Source: Pseudomonas frederiksbergensis (lineage in GTDB: Bacteria; Pseudomonadota; Gammaproteobacteria; Pseudomonadales; Pseudomonadaceae). From it: DNA of 64,000 nucleotides. Made by a program: the position numbers and the translations under genes. The notes under the pieces are model-generated. The model ran no database searches and had not been told where the DNA came from. It worked only from the letters and a program-made list of their open reading frames with translations. Positions within the stretch are counted from its first letter, which is position 1, and every line of letters begins with the position of its first letter. This document shows, in pieces, positions 48,493 through 57,706 of this stretch. The stretch lies in NCBI RefSeq assembly GCF_900105495.1, contig NZ_FNTF01000002.1, forward strand, positions 1,525,501 to 1,589,500, written 5' to 3'.

Positions 48493-50271
48493 TCAAAGTG
48501 TTTTCCACAGCGAATCAAAATCCTCCTCAGCGCCGCTCACCGCGGCGTTGTCGTTTCTGGCTGCCTCCAGTGGACGGTAGGCGAACTGATTGAAACTGTT
48601 GGTGCTCGCCAGCCGCCGTTCCAGCCCGACTCGACGTTCCTCGCCGTGGGTATTGATCATGACTTTGTTGCCCTCCTGAAAGGGCAGGCGCGGCGCGAGC
48701 AAAGTGGCCGGCACGTCGATGGCGCTGATTTGCGGCAGCAACAGGCCGCGCAGGTATTGGCTGTGGTCATCGTGGGTACGCACCAGTTGCAGGCCGCAAG
48801 GCTCGGCGCAGGGCGCAACCTGCTCGATCCCCATCTGCGTGCCACCGCCGCGCACCTGGCGGATCCAGCGCACCACCGCGATGCTCCAACCCTGACCGGC
48901 AGCATCCTCGATGCCGACCATCTCACCGGCCTGCAACTCGGCCGGCACTGCGCCAGGCCAGGCCAGGCAGTAACCGCCGGGGCTGTGATTGACCACCGAC
49001 AGGACATGGGTCGGGAAGTGCTGATTGCGGTCGGACGCTTCGCGACTGTCGTCATTCTGAAGTTGTGGATATTCGATCTCTTCGTAGGGCAATAAAGCGT
49101 CTGGATTGCCTTGGGGTGCAGCGTCGAAGGCATGGTGCCATTGGTCCTTTTCCCGGCCGGACACAGGCGTCACCGAAAACTGTGCAGGCCGGGCGCCGGG
49201 GTTTTTCAGGATGTCGCTGAATGAGCGTTGCCCACCCAGATAAAAATGCAGCGCGCTCATGCCCAGGCACAGGGTCAGCGTGCCATGGCCCACGGTACGC
49301 TGGAAACCGCGCTCGGCCGTCTGGCCCCAGGCGGCATGAAGGTGTTGCAACGTGTCCAGGCTTAATCCCGCCGGCACGGGCAGTGGCGATGAACTGTCAT
49401 TTTTTTGCAGATGAGCTTCAATTGCCGCGACCAACGGCTGCGGATCGATCCCCAGCAAACTCTCCTGCTGTTCTGCGCGGAACTTGGTGCGGTAACGCGG
49501 CCCGGTGTCGAGGTCTTGCGCGACGGCAAACAACCCGGTGGCCGGCATGCCCGGTTGCAGCTTGATCCATCGGCTCCAGGGCTCCAGCACCTCGGCCACC
49601 CGGGCAATCTGATGCTGGCGCAGTTGGTTGCAGCGTGAGGCGCCCAGCAGCAAGGCGACCACGTACGTCTGTTCGATACTCAGGATTTGCGTCTGGCTGG
49701 CCAGCTCATCGCGCAGGCTCGTGTGCTGGAGCCGGTGCGCGCAGGCGATTCGGTAGAGCTGATGCAACTCCAGCCACAAGCCTTCCGGCACCGGGCAATA
49801 GAGTTTGGTCGCGCGAATCAGCGGCCCGTTCAGGCAATGGATCGCCCGTTGCAGCGCCTGGGTCAGCAGCGGCGCACGGTCCTTGCTGAACTTCGGTGTA
49901 ATGCGCACCACGATCTGTTTATAGCCAATGGCCAAGTGACTTTGCAGCGCCTGGCAGAGGTTGGCGATCTTGCGGGAACGCTCGTCGAGGACAATCGATT
50001 GATGCAGGAAATGCTGCTCAAGGTGTTTGCAGACGTAATACACCTCAGGCCGCAGCAGTTCGAGCAATTGCAGGCGATTGTCGCTGGGTGTGAACAGCTG
50101 ATTGAGTTCGCTCAAGCCTTTATATAGCTGACGAGCGGTTTCACCGATGTTGGCTTTGGGCAGATTGGCGATCCAGCGCTTGAGATCGCGCGGGGTGGCT
50201 TCACAGAACGACAGGCGCACCTGCAGCGGAACGGGCGCGCGTAGCAGAAGATGGGGGCTGGTCTCATTCAT
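48493..50271 (-). CDS. PilZ domain-containing protein
   Basis: 592-residue cytosolic protein, PA4958-like. The N-terminal 400 residues are helical and of unknown function (LPKANIGETARQLYKGLSEL near residue 37). The C-terminal region contains a PilZ-type c-di-GMP-binding motif: SVVNHSPGGYCLAW (about residue 446) fits D/N-x-S-x-x-G, with SREASDR upstream in the position of the Arg-rich motif, though spacing differs from RxxxR. The ATG at 50271 is chosen; a TTG at 50289 would add six residues. Binding of c-di-GMP is inference from the motif. Confidence 0.8.
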   Translation of the reverse strand: MNETSPHLLLRAPVPLQVRLSFCEATPRDLKRWIANLPKANIGETARQLYKGLSELNQLFTPSDNRLQLLELLRPEVYYVCKHLEQHFLHQSIVLDERSRKIANLCQALQSHLAIGYKQIVVRITPKFSKDRAPLLTQALQRAIHCLNGPLIRATKLYCPVPEGLWLELHQLYRIACAHRLQHTSLRDELASQTQILSIEQTYVVALLLGASRCNQLRQHQIARVAEVLEPWSRWIKLQPGMPATGLFAVAQDLDTGPRYRTKFRAEQQESLLGIDPQPLVAAIEAHLQKNDSSSPLPVPAGLSLDTLQHLHAAWGQTAERGFQRTVGHGTLTLCLGMSALHFYLGGQRSFSDILKNPGARPAQFSVTPVSGREKDQWHHAFDAAPQGNPDALLPYEEIEYPQLQNDDSREASDRNQHFPTHVLSVVNHSPGGYCLAWPGAVPAELQAGEMVGIEDAAGQGWSIAVVRWIRQVRGGGTQMGIEQVAPCAEPCGLQLVRTHDDHSQYLRGLLLPQISAIDVPATLLAPRLPFQEGNKVMINTHGEERRVGLERRLASTNSFNQFAYRPLEAARNDNAAVSGAEEDFDSLWKTL

Positions 50272-50469
50272 GCCGTGAAAAAACTCCAACCGGTCAATGG
50301 GCAGTGAATGATCTGACTGTAGCAGCTATGGATTTTTACCGTTTGTCTGTCAGTCGAGTGTCATCCGGGCGTACTACTAATCTGACAGTCGTGCGACTGG
50401 ATACGCACAGTCGTACGGCCTGCTGCCTACGCAGGGCAGGTCTCTTGTAACTTCAAGGAGATGAAGTTT

Positions 50470-50871
50470 ATGTCTAGATACGTAGTGGCAAATCAATGGG
50501 GCGGTAGTTCGGCACCCTGGCATCCGGGCGGAGACTGGACGCTAGGCGCGCGGGACAACCAGAACGTTGTCGCGATCGAGATCAAATCGGGCGATGGCGG
50601 CAAGAGTTTCACCGGCACCATGACGTATGCGGGTGAAGGTCCCATTGGCTTCAAGGCTCAGCGCACGGGCCAGAACCAGTACAACGTTGAAAATCAGTGG
50701 GGCGGCAACGACGCTCCATGGCATCCGGGTGGCAAATGGGTCATCGGTGGCCGTGATAATCAGAACGTTGTGGCGTTGAGCGTGACCTCCAGTGATGGAG
50801 GGAAAAACCTCAGTGGCACCAATACCTACGCCAACGAAGGGCCAATCGGCTTCCGTGGACAGATAGAGTAA
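50470..50871 (+). CDS. OAA-family high-mannose-binding lectin
   Basis: 133-residue protein made of two tandem repeats of about 66 residues. Repeat 1 holds NQWGGSSAPWHPGG, RDNQNVVAIE and TYAGEGPIGFK; repeat 2 holds NQWGGNDAPWHPGG, RDNQNVVALS and TYANEGPIGFR. This is the Oscillatoria agardhii agglutinin fold; P. fluorescens has a known 133-residue member (PFL) that binds high-mannose glycans. There is no signal peptide. AAGGAG at 50455-50460 sits just before the ATG at 50461, too close for it, so ATG 50470 (spacing nine) is the start. It is flanked by genes conserved in PAO1 and looks like an accessory gene. A hairpin terminator follows. Confidence 0.92.
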   Translation: MSRYVVANQWGGSSAPWHPGGDWTLGARDNQNVVAIEIKSGDGGKSFTGTMTYAGEGPIGFKAQRTGQNQYNVENQWGGNDAPWHPGGKWVIGGRDNQNVVALSVTSSDGGKNLSGTNTYANEGPIGFRGQIE

Positions 50872-50887
50872 CGGCACCACCGAAATG

Positions 50888-50919
50888 TCCGACCCCGCGA
50901 AGACGTTCGCGGGGTCGGA
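50888..50919. terminator. Hairpin terminator between lectin and psd
   Basis: TCCGACCCCGCGA (50888-50900), loop agacgt, TCGCGGGGTCGGA (50907-50919): a 13-pair perfect stem between convergent genes. The T run after it is weak, so it may act mainly by strength of the stem. Confidence 0.75.
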
Positions 50920-50926
50920 TCAGTGA

Positions 50927-51787
50927 TCAGTCTTTTGCCAGGCCCATGCCCTGGCCCATCTGCACCGGCGAACCGGCCGCCAGCTCTTCAGCCCACTTCA
51001 CTTGATCAGGCCCGAACAGCACGACAGCGGTCGAACCCAGTTTGAAGCGACCCAGTTCTGCACCTTTCTCCAAATGGATCGGCGCACGGGCAGCTTCGTC
51101 GTAGCGGAAGGTTTTCAGCTCGCGTTTCGGCGGCGTGACCAGCCCGGCCCAGACGGTCTCGATCGACGCAACGATCATTGCGCCCACCAGCACCACGGCC
51201 ATCGGCCCGCGCTCGGTGTCGAAAATGCACGCCACACGCTCGTTACGGGCGAACAGTTCCGGAACGTTTTCGGCGGTGGTCTGGTTGACCGAGAAGATCC
51301 GGCCCGGGATGTAGACCATCTCGCGCAAGGTGCCGGCCAACGGCATGTGCACGCGGTGGTAGTCCTTCGGCGACAGATAAATAGTCGCGAAATCGCCGCC
51401 CATGAACGGCGCTGCGTTGGCAGTGTCGCCGCCCAGCAATTCCAGCACGCTGAAGCTGTGGCCCTTGGCCTGGAACACGCGACCGTGTTCGATCGGGCCA
51501 AGTTGGCTGACCGCACCGTCGGCCGGGCTGAGGATCGCGCCAGGCGTCTCGTCCAGCGGGCGAGCGCCATCCTTCAAGGCGCGGGTGAAGAATGCGTTGA
51601 AGTGTTCGTAGGCAGTCAGGTCTTCGACCAGCGCCTGGGACATGTCCACCTGATAACGCTTGGCGAACCAGGCGGTGAAGGCGTTCTTGAACCAGCGCAC
51701 GCGGCATTCGGCAATGCAGCCGGCCAGGCGCGACAGCAAGTGATGGGGCAGCAGGTATTGGCTGAGGATAAACAAACGCTTATTCAT
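50927..51787 (-). CDS. psd: Phosphatidylserine decarboxylase proenzyme
   Basis: Makes phosphatidylethanolamine at the inner membrane. The 286-residue proenzyme self-cleaves at the LGST motif ([13 protein letters not shown], about residue 252) to form the pyruvoyl group on the small alpha chain. Other conserved parts: [18 protein letters not shown] with the catalytic His (about residue 139) and [18 protein letters not shown]. It is followed upstream on the same strand by rhdA, 18 bases away, so the two are probably one operon. Confidence 0.95.
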   Translation of the reverse strand: MNKRLFILSQYLLPHHLLSRLAGCIAECRVRWFKNAFTAWFAKRYQVDMSQALVEDLTAYEHFNAFFTRALKDGARPLDETPGAILSPADGAVSQLGPIEHGRVFQAKGHSFSVLELLGGDTANAAPFMGGDFATIYLSPKDYHRVHMPLAGTLREMVYIPGRIFSVNQTTAENVPELFARNERVACIFDTERGPMAVVLVGAMIVASIETVWAGLVTPPKRELKTFRYDEAARAPIHLEKGAELGRFKLGSTAVVLFGPDQVKWAEELAAGSPVQMGQGMGLAKD

Positions 51788-51805
51788 TAACTGTCCTTAA
51801 AAACC

Positions 51806-52621
51806 TTAAAGCTCTACGGGCGTATCGGGATGGTTGCCCCATTCGCCCCAGGAACCGGCGTAGCCTTTGACCCGCGGATAACCGAGGGATTTGGCCACCA
51901 GATAGGTGAAGCCAGAACGATGGTGAGTCTGGCAGTGGGTAATGACTTCTTTGTCTTTGCTGATCCCGAGTTTTTCCAGGATCTGCGGCATGTCGGTGCG
52001 GATGCGCAGGTTGCGCGCCTGATCCATGCCCGCGGTCCATTCGAAATTGACCGCGCCGGGAATGTGCCCGCCCTTGGCTGCCAGGACTTTCTCACCGGAG
52101 TATTCCAGCGGCCCGCGTGCATCCCAGATCGCCAGGTCGGCGGCACCGAGACGGCTTTGCAGGTATTCGCGGGTGGCAGTGGGTTCGTCGTGCAGGGTCA
52201 ACGCAACCGGGCCGCCGACCGGCGCCGGGATCTGGATCGACATGGGCAAGCCTTCTGCCAGCCAGGCCTTCAGGCCGCCGTCGACATAGTGGTACTTGCT
52301 GTGGCCGATGACATCCAGCAGCCAGATAAAGCGCCCGGCCCAACCGCCGCCTTCGTCGTCATAGACGACGTAGACCGCATCAGGGTTGTGTCCCAGCTCA
52401 CCGAACAACGCTTCGAGCGCCGCTTGCGGCGGCATCAGTCCCGGCGCAGGCGCGTGACCGAGTTGCGTGCGTTTCGGATCGACAAAACGCGCACCGGGGA
52501 TATGCCCTTCGGCATAGCGGGCGCTGCTGGTCAGGTCTACCAGAATCAGTTCGCGGGCGTCGAGACGCGGGAGCAAGTCGCTCGGCTCGATCACCAGCGG
52601 CAAGCCAGAGAAGTCAGACAT
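51806..52621 (-). CDS. rhdA: Thiosulfate sulfurtransferase (rhodanese)
   Basis: 271-residue tandem-domain rhodanese; the C-terminal domain is active. The loop HCQTHHRSG (about residue 229) carries the catalytic Cys and is the same as in Azotobacter RhdA. The N-terminal domain (LVDLTSSARYAEGHIPGARF) lacks the active Cys. The ATG at 52621 (MSDFSGLPLVIEPSDL) is favoured over an in-frame ATG 18 bases earlier. It lies just upstream of psd on the same strand. Confidence 0.93.
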   Translation of the reverse strand: MSDFSGLPLVIEPSDLLPRLDARELILVDLTSSARYAEGHIPGARFVDPKRTQLGHAPAPGLMPPQAALEALFGELGHNPDAVYVVYDDEGGGWAGRFIWLLDVIGHSKYHYVDGGLKAWLAEGLPMSIQIPAPVGGPVALTLHDEPTATREYLQSRLGAADLAIWDARGPLEYSGEKVLAAKGGHIPGAVNFEWTAGMDQARNLRIRTDMPQILEKLGISKDKEVITHCQTHHRSGFTYLVAKSLGYPRVKGYAGSWGEWGNHPDTPVEL

Positions 52622-52711
52622 GTGAGGTCTCCAGAGCACAAAGGGGAGGATTGTATAGCAGCGTCATGAGGGCCTGTTATCAGTTATTTCGGCAGGGGAA
52701 ACAACGGGGCT

Positions 52712-52852
52712 TGTAGCAGCTGTCGAGCCCCGGCGAGGCTGCGAAGCAGTCGTGAACCTGGCGAATGCGATCTGCCGGATATACCGCAATCCCTGATTTT
52801 ACGACTGCTTCGCAGCCGAACGCAGCCTCGCCGGGGCTCGACAGCTGCTACA
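52712..52852. repeat. Large palindromic REP-like element, TGTAGCAGCTG family, copy 1
   Basis: A perfect 32-bp inverted repeat, 52712-52743 and 52821-52852 (tgtagcagctgtcgagcccc onward), with a second nested 13-bp pair (gcgaagcagtcgt 52741-52753, acgactgcttcgc 52801-52813) and a 47-base loop. It lies between rhdA and the HDOD gene. A related shorter element is at 59126-59222. Confidence 0.85.
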
Positions 52853-52872
52853 GGCCGATGCGGCTTTCGTTG

Positions 52873-54405
52873 CTAGCGGTGACTAAAGCTGTGCAGTGCC
52901 TTTTCGATGCACTGCGCGGTTTTGCCGAAGGCTTGTACGGTGATTTCAGAGAACGGTCCGCCGCCCTGATCCGCCACCACAATCATGATCACCCGGCCGT
53001 TATTGACCAGTGAGCGTAGCAGCAGGTGTTCGCCGCCGAACTGCGAGCGCAGGCTGGCCGGCAGCATGGCCGAGAATTGTGCGTTGTTGGTCGGCGTCAG
53101 GCGCACCTGGGCTTGTTGCGAGAGCAGGCGTTGCAGCACGGTGCTTTGGCTGACGACAAAATTCAGGCCGGCCGCTTCCTTTGGCAGCCCGGCCGTCTGG
53201 TGCACTCGCAGATGGGCGTGGGTGCGGTCGGCCATCAGGATCATCACCCGACGCATGCCGCACGCGACCAAAGCGTCCCGGGCAGACGTGGTCAAGTGCA
53301 TGGCATTGGTGAAGCGGCTGGGCTCGACCAGCAGCTCGGCGCATTGTCTGCGCCATTTCGCCAGGTCTTCGGCGGTCGGCGCCGGGGCCGGCAGCAAGCC
53401 TGCGTGCACGCGGTTCATGCCCCACGGCCAGATCAGCGAAACGGCGGGGTGCCAAAGGTCTGGCATGGCGTGATGGCGGGCGCTGTTGGCGGCCTGTTGG
53501 TGCAACTGCTGCTGCACTTCGTCCATCGGCATTTGCAGGTAAAGGCTGGTCAGGAACTGCCAGCGCTCACTGTGTGGACTGTTCCAGGACTGCTGCGCCG
53601 ACAGCGCCAGACCGTTGGCCAGCAGCACCGTATTGGCCGGCTGATTGAGCCAGCGACGCAGCGTCGGGTCGTCATCGAGGCGGTTCTGCTGGCGCAATGG
53701 ATGATCGCTGTCGCGCGCGATGCGCAGCACTTTCACCAGCTCACGCTGCTCGTTGAGCAGCAGCCGATAACCCTGCTGCACCCAGATCGGCAGGCGCCAG
53801 ATGTCCACGAGCGCCAGGCAGATTTCCAGCAGACGCGTGCCGAACAATTGCTTTTCAACGTTGTGTGCCGACTCGCCTTTGTGCATGACCCGCAGTTCCC
53901 ACTCTTCGAGCAACTGCGGATGAGTCAATGCCATCGGCCACAGCGGCGAGAGAAACAGCAGGCTGCCCCAGTGGATGTCCTGCCACAGTCGCGCCAGGCG
54001 ACTGGCGAAAAAACCGTTGGCCTGTTGGGTCGCGTGCTGGCTGATCAGCTGCAGCTGACGCAGGGCAATCGGGATCTCCGATTGCGGCAGGGCAGGCAAC
54101 CGGGCGAGCAGTTCTTCGGTGCGTTTCAAACCGAGGCGATTGATCGCCACCTCAAGGTTTTCCGCAGGTTCGGTCATGCTGCCATGGGTGTGGCGATTGG
54201 CTTCGCGAATCACGCTCAAGGCCAGCGCCGGGCTGTCCTGTATCAGTTCGGCGATATCGCGCAGAGAGCTGCGACTGTTGGCGATGGCCTTGCAGACACG
54301 GTCATGACTGGCTTGCGGAACCGGCAGGCGCACGCCATCGAGAAGCTTGACCCAGCCTTCGAGAGTGGTCGGTTTTGGAATTGGAACGTTCGTTTCGTTA
54401 GCCAT
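52873..54405 (-). CDS. HDOD domain-containing protein
   Basis: 510-residue cytosolic protein. The HDOD domain lies in the first 230 residues (LRDIAELIQDSPALALSVIR near residue 53; LNQ-type core with RLGLKRTEELLARLPALP near residue 90), lacking the HD metal residues as is usual. The C-terminal third resembles a GAF-like or response domain (VACGMRRVMILMADRTHAHL, about residue 378). HDOD proteins take part in signalling, including c-di-GMP pathways. It is divergent from motA with a shared 166-base control region. Precise role unknown. Confidence 0.83.
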   Translation of the reverse strand: MANETNVPIPKPTTLEGWVKLLDGVRLPVPQASHDRVCKAIANSRSSLRDIAELIQDSPALALSVIREANRHTHGSMTEPAENLEVAINRLGLKRTEELLARLPALPQSEIPIALRQLQLISQHATQQANGFFASRLARLWQDIHWGSLLFLSPLWPMALTHPQLLEEWELRVMHKGESAHNVEKQLFGTRLLEICLALVDIWRLPIWVQQGYRLLLNEQRELVKVLRIARDSDHPLRQQNRLDDDPTLRRWLNQPANTVLLANGLALSAQQSWNSPHSERWQFLTSLYLQMPMDEVQQQLHQQAANSARHHAMPDLWHPAVSLIWPWGMNRVHAGLLPAPAPTAEDLAKWRRQCAELLVEPSRFTNAMHLTTSARDALVACGMRRVMILMADRTHAHLRVHQTAGLPKEAAGLNFVVSQSTVLQRLLSQQAQVRLTPTNNAQFSAMLPASLRSQFGGEHLLLRSLVNNGRVIMIVVADQGGGPFSEITVQAFGKTAQCIEKALHSFSHR

Positions 54406-54476
54406 GTCTGGACGCGATCACCGTCTGCATTACCTATGCCCGGAGCGGGCCAAATTGGCTTTTCGCCTGAACTGGC

Positions 54477-54503
54477 TATAGTCTGGCGCAGTTTTGCCGA
54501 TAA
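54477..54503 (+). promoter_or_regulatory. Sigma-28 (FliA) promoter of motAB
   Basis: TATAGTCT (54477-54484), an 11-base gap, and GCCGATAA (54496-54503). This matches the flagellar sigma-28 consensus TAAAGTTT-N11-GCCGATAA in six of eight and eight of eight positions. Transcription would start about ten bases downstream, giving a leader of roughly 60 bases before motA. FliA control of motAB is expected from other flagellated bacteria. Confidence 0.75.
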
Positions 54504-54571
54504 GTAGAAGAAGAGATTTTTTAACTTCCGAATATGACCTTGAACCCGACTCAGTAAGTGCTCTCCTACCT

Positions 54572-55423
54572 ATGGCTAAAATAATCGGCATCATCGTCGT
54601 ATTCGCGAGCGTGCTCGGCGGATACGTGCTCTCCCACGGCAAAATTGCCGCCCTGATTCAGCCCTTCGAGGTGTTGATTATTGGTGGTGCGGCCCTCGGC
54701 GCATTCCTCCAGGCCAACCCCAGTTACATGACCATGCACGTGCTCAAGAAATCCCTGGGCATGTTCACTTCGCGTTTCAGCCACACGTTCTATCTGGAAG
54801 TGCTGGGCCTGATCTACGAGATCCTCAACAAGAGCCGCCGCGAAGGCATGATGGCCATCGAAGGCGACATCGAAGACGCTGCTGCGAGCCCGATCTTCGC
54901 CAAGTATCCGGCCGTGCTCAAAGACGAACGCATGACCGCATTCATCTGCGATTACCTGCGCATCATGTCCTCCGGCAACATGGCGCCCCATGAGCTTGAA
55001 GGCCTGTTCGACATGGAGCTTTACAGCCTCAAGGAAGACCTCGAGCATCCGTCCCACGCGGTGAACGGTATTGCCGACGCCATGCCCGGTTTCGGTATCG
55101 TCGCGGCGGTACTCGGTATCGTGGTGACCATGGCTTCGCTGGGTGAGGGCGATCAGAAATCCATCGGCCTGCACGTCGGTGCGGCCCTCGTCGGTACCTT
55201 CTTCGGTATTCTCGCGGCGTACGGTTTCTTCGGTCCGCTGGCCCACTCCCTGGCCCACGATGCCAAGGAAGAACTCAACGTCTACGAAGCCATCAAGGCC
55301 TCGCTGGTCGCTTCGGCTTCCGGTATGCCGCCATCGCTGGCGGTGGAGTTCGGTCGTAAAGTTCTGTACCCGGCGCACCGTCCTAGCTTCGCTGAGCTGG
55401 AACAAGCGGTTCGCGGACGTTAA
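54572..55423 (+). CDS. motA: Flagellar motor stator protein MotA
   Basis: 283-residue inner-membrane proton-channel subunit of the flagellar stator. Four helices are apparent: IIGIIVVFASVLGGYVL (residue 4), FEVLIIGGAALGAFL (residue 32), and the pair at about residues 170-220 (GFGIVAAVLGIVVTMASLG; ALVGTFFGILAAYGFFGPLA). The cytoplasmic loop carries the charged residues (Arg, Glu) that contact FliG. The ATG at 54572 matches the MotA family start MAKIIGIIVVF. Three bases separate it from motB. Confidence 0.95.
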   Translation: MAKIIGIIVVFASVLGGYVLSHGKIAALIQPFEVLIIGGAALGAFLQANPSYMTMHVLKKSLGMFTSRFSHTFYLEVLGLIYEILNKSRREGMMAIEGDIEDAAASPIFAKYPAVLKDERMTAFICDYLRIMSSGNMAPHELEGLFDMELYSLKEDLEHPSHAVNGIADAMPGFGIVAAVLGIVVTMASLGEGDQKSIGLHVGAALVGTFFGILAAYGFFGPLAHSLAHDAKEELNVYEAIKASLVASASGMPPSLAVEFGRKVLYPAHRPSFAELEQAVRGR

Positions 55424-55426
55424 GGC

Positions 55427-56461
55427 ATGGAAAATAACCAGCCGATAATCATCAAGCGCGTCAAGCGCATCGCCGGCGGGCATCACGGGGGCGCCTGGAA
55501 AATCGCCTTCGCCGACTTCGCGACGGCGATGATGGCGTTCTTCCTGGTGCTGTGGCTGCTGTCCACCGCAACGCCTGAACAGAAGATCGCCATCGCCGGT
55601 TACTTCAAGGACCCGGTCGGCTTTTCCGAAAGCGGCACGCCGTACATCATCGACCTGGGCGGCACACCGACCCTGGCGCCGGAGAGCACCCTCAACCCCG
55701 AGGTGAAATCCCAGCCGCAACCGGACAAAGTCACCATCGACGCCGAGCAGGTTGAGGGCATGGCCGAACAGGTCGAGAAGGAACGTCTCGAGCTGTTGCT
55801 GCAAGAACTGCAGAACAAAGTCGAAGAAAACCCGCAACTGAAGAAATTCAAAGACCAGATCCTGTTCGAAATTACATCGGATGGTTTGCGCATCCAGATC
55901 GTGGACGCCGAAAACCGGCCGATGTTCGACTCAGGCTCGGCGCGTTTGAAGCCGTACTTCGAAGACATCCTCCTGGCCATGGCCGACACCATCAAAGCGG
56001 TGCCGAACAAGATCAGCATCAGCGGCCACACCGATGCCAAGCCGTATTCGGGCACGGGTGATTTCGGTAACTGGGAACTCTCGGCCAACCGCGCCAACGC
56101 AGCACGTCGTGCGCTGGTCGCAGGTAGTTATCCGGACACTCAGGTGGCGCGGGTCGTCGGTTATGCCTCGTCAGCCCTGTTCGATCGCAAGAACCCGTTC
56201 AACCCGGTCAACCGCCGTATCGACATCGTGGTGCTGACCAAGAAAGCCCAGCGTGCCATTGAAGGCTCGCAAGGTGCGGAACCGGCTCCAGAGCCAGCGC
56301 CGACACAAGGGCAGGGCGGCCCGGGCGAAGTGCCCGCCACGCCAGCCGATCCGAATGCGCTGCCGGCGGATAAAGAGCCGTTGCCGGCGCATGAGCTTCG
56401 GCAGCGGTTGAATCTGTTCGAGGATCCGGCACCGAAGCCGGGTGAGCCGCCGAAGCAGTGA
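55427..56461 (+). CDS. motB: Flagellar motor stator protein MotB
   Basis: 344-residue stator subunit. One N-terminal helix (FADFATAMMAFFLVLWLLS) contains the proton-binding Asp (about residue 30); a plug and linker follow (LEPNPEVKS region), then an OmpA-like peptidoglycan-binding domain with ISGHTDAKPYSGTGDFGNWE (about residue 198) and NPVNRRIDIVVL. The last 65 residues are a Pro/Ala/Gly-rich tail. It forms the stator with MotA and ends at a terminator. Confidence 0.95.
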   Translation: MENNQPIIIKRVKRIAGGHHGGAWKIAFADFATAMMAFFLVLWLLSTATPEQKIAIAGYFKDPVGFSESGTPYIIDLGGTPTLAPESTLNPEVKSQPQPDKVTIDAEQVEGMAEQVEKERLELLLQELQNKVEENPQLKKFKDQILFEITSDGLRIQIVDAENRPMFDSGSARLKPYFEDILLAMADTIKAVPNKISISGHTDAKPYSGTGDFGNWELSANRANAARRALVAGSYPDTQVARVVGYASSALFDRKNPFNPVNRRIDIVVLTKKAQRAIEGSQGAEPAPEPAPTQGQGGPGEVPATPADPNALPADKEPLPAHELRQRLNLFEDPAPKPGEPPKQ

Positions 56462-56467
56462 CCCATG

Positions 56468-56498
56468 AAAAAGCCGACAGTGATGTCGGCTTTTTTTT
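56468..56498 (+). terminator. Intrinsic terminator after motB
   Basis: AAGCCGAC (56471-56478), loop agtgat, GTCGGCTT (56485-56492), with eight T residues at 56491-56498. Classic Rho-independent terminator. Confidence 0.93.
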
Positions 56499-56567
56499 GC
56501 GGCTTTCACTGGTTTGGAAGCCACTTCATTTTCAGTGTGTGCACGGTCCCACAGGTTTTGTGCCGGT

Positions 56568-57599
56568 CTAGTAGCTGGTTTCCGGCAAACTCGCGATGAT
56601 CGAGCGATAGCTGTTCATCCGTTGCTGCTGCACGCGGCCTTCTTCCAGGGCCTTGAGCAATGCGCAACCCGGCTCGCGGTCGTGCTTGCAGTCGCGGAAG
56701 CGGCAGGTGCCGATCAGGTCGTTGAACTCGATGAAGCCAGCTTCGACGTCGGCACGGCTGACGTGGCCCAGGCCGAATTCGCGGATACCCGGGGAGTCGA
56801 TCAACTCACCGCCGCCGGGGAAGTGGAACAACCGCGCGGTGGTGGTGGTGTGAGTGCCCTGGCCGGACAGCTCGGACAGCGGGCCGACACGGGCTTCGAC
56901 TTCCGGCAGCAGAGTGTTGACCAGCGAGGATTTGCCGACGCCGGATTGGCCGACGAATACGCTGATGTGCCCGTCCAGTTGTGCCTGCAATTGCTCCATG
57001 CCATTGCCGTGGTGGGCCGAGACTTCCAGCACCGGGTAACCCAGCGTGCGGTAAACCGCCAGCAAGGCATTCAACGCCGGGGCGTTCTGCTCGTCGATCA
57101 GGTCGAACTTGTTGAGCAGCAGCAGCGGACGAATCCCGGCGTGCTCAGCGGCGACCAGATAACGGTCGATCAGGTTGGCATGGGGCTCGGGCAGCGGCGC
57201 GAAGACGATGACGATCATGTCGACGTTGGCGGCGACAGGCTTGAGCTGGCCACGGCTGTCCGGACGGCAGAGTTCGGTTTTACGCGGCAGTTGCGCCACG
57301 ATCACGCCGATACCCTGGTTGCCGGCACGCCAGACCACCTGATCGCCGGTCACCAGCGCAGGCAGGTTGGCGCGCAAATGGCAGCGGAACACCTGGCCGG
57401 CCAGATCGCCATCGAGGGCTTCGACTTCGACCTGCACACCGAAGTGCGCGATCACCAGGCCGGTTTGTTCCGGACCCAGGTCGCCACCTTCAAGTGCCTC
57501 GACAGCCGAGGACTCGCGTTTGGCGGCGCGGGCAGCGCGTTCGCCCTGAATCTTTTCGATGCGCCAGTTTTGACGACGATTGAGTTGGCGTTTGGCCAT
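56568..57599 (-). CDS. rsgA: Small ribosomal subunit biogenesis GTPase RsgA
   Basis: 343-residue circularly permuted GTPase that assists late 30S maturation. An N-terminal OB fold (residues 30-110) is followed by GTPase motifs in permuted order: NKFDLID (G4, about residue 160), [15 protein letters not shown] (G1, about residue 215), [10 protein letters not shown] (G3, about residue 264). The C-terminal zinc finger is [14 protein letters not shown] (about residue 293). It is divergent from orn, the same arrangement as in many gammaproteobacteria. Confidence 0.94.
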   Translation of the reverse strand: MAKRQLNRRQNWRIEKIQGERAARAAKRESSAVEALEGGDLGPEQTGLVIAHFGVQVEVEALDGDLAGQVFRCHLRANLPALVTGDQVVWRAGNQGIGVIVAQLPRKTELCRPDSRGQLKPVAANVDMIVIVFAPLPEPHANLIDRYLVAAEHAGIRPLLLLNKFDLIDEQNAPALNALLAVYRTLGYPVLEVSAHHGNGMEQLQAQLDGHISVFVGQSGVGKSSLVNTLLPEVEARVGPLSELSGQGTHTTTTARLFHFPGGGELIDSPGIREFGLGHVSRADVEAGFIEFNDLIGTCRFRDCKHDREPGCALLKALEEGRVQQQRMNSYRSIIASLPETSY

Positions 57600-57706
57600 G
57601 GGTGTTCCGTATCAAGAATGCAGCGATTAGGTAAAACGGCCGCGAGTTTAGCACGCCCGGCCGCCGCCCTAGGCTAAACTGCGCAGCATTGCCTAGGAGC
57701 CGACAC

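Noticed and set aside
50319..50328. tgtagcagct in the lectin upstream gap as a third TGTAGCAGCTG element
   Set aside because: Only ten bases match and there is no second arm, so it is likely chance or a worn remnant.
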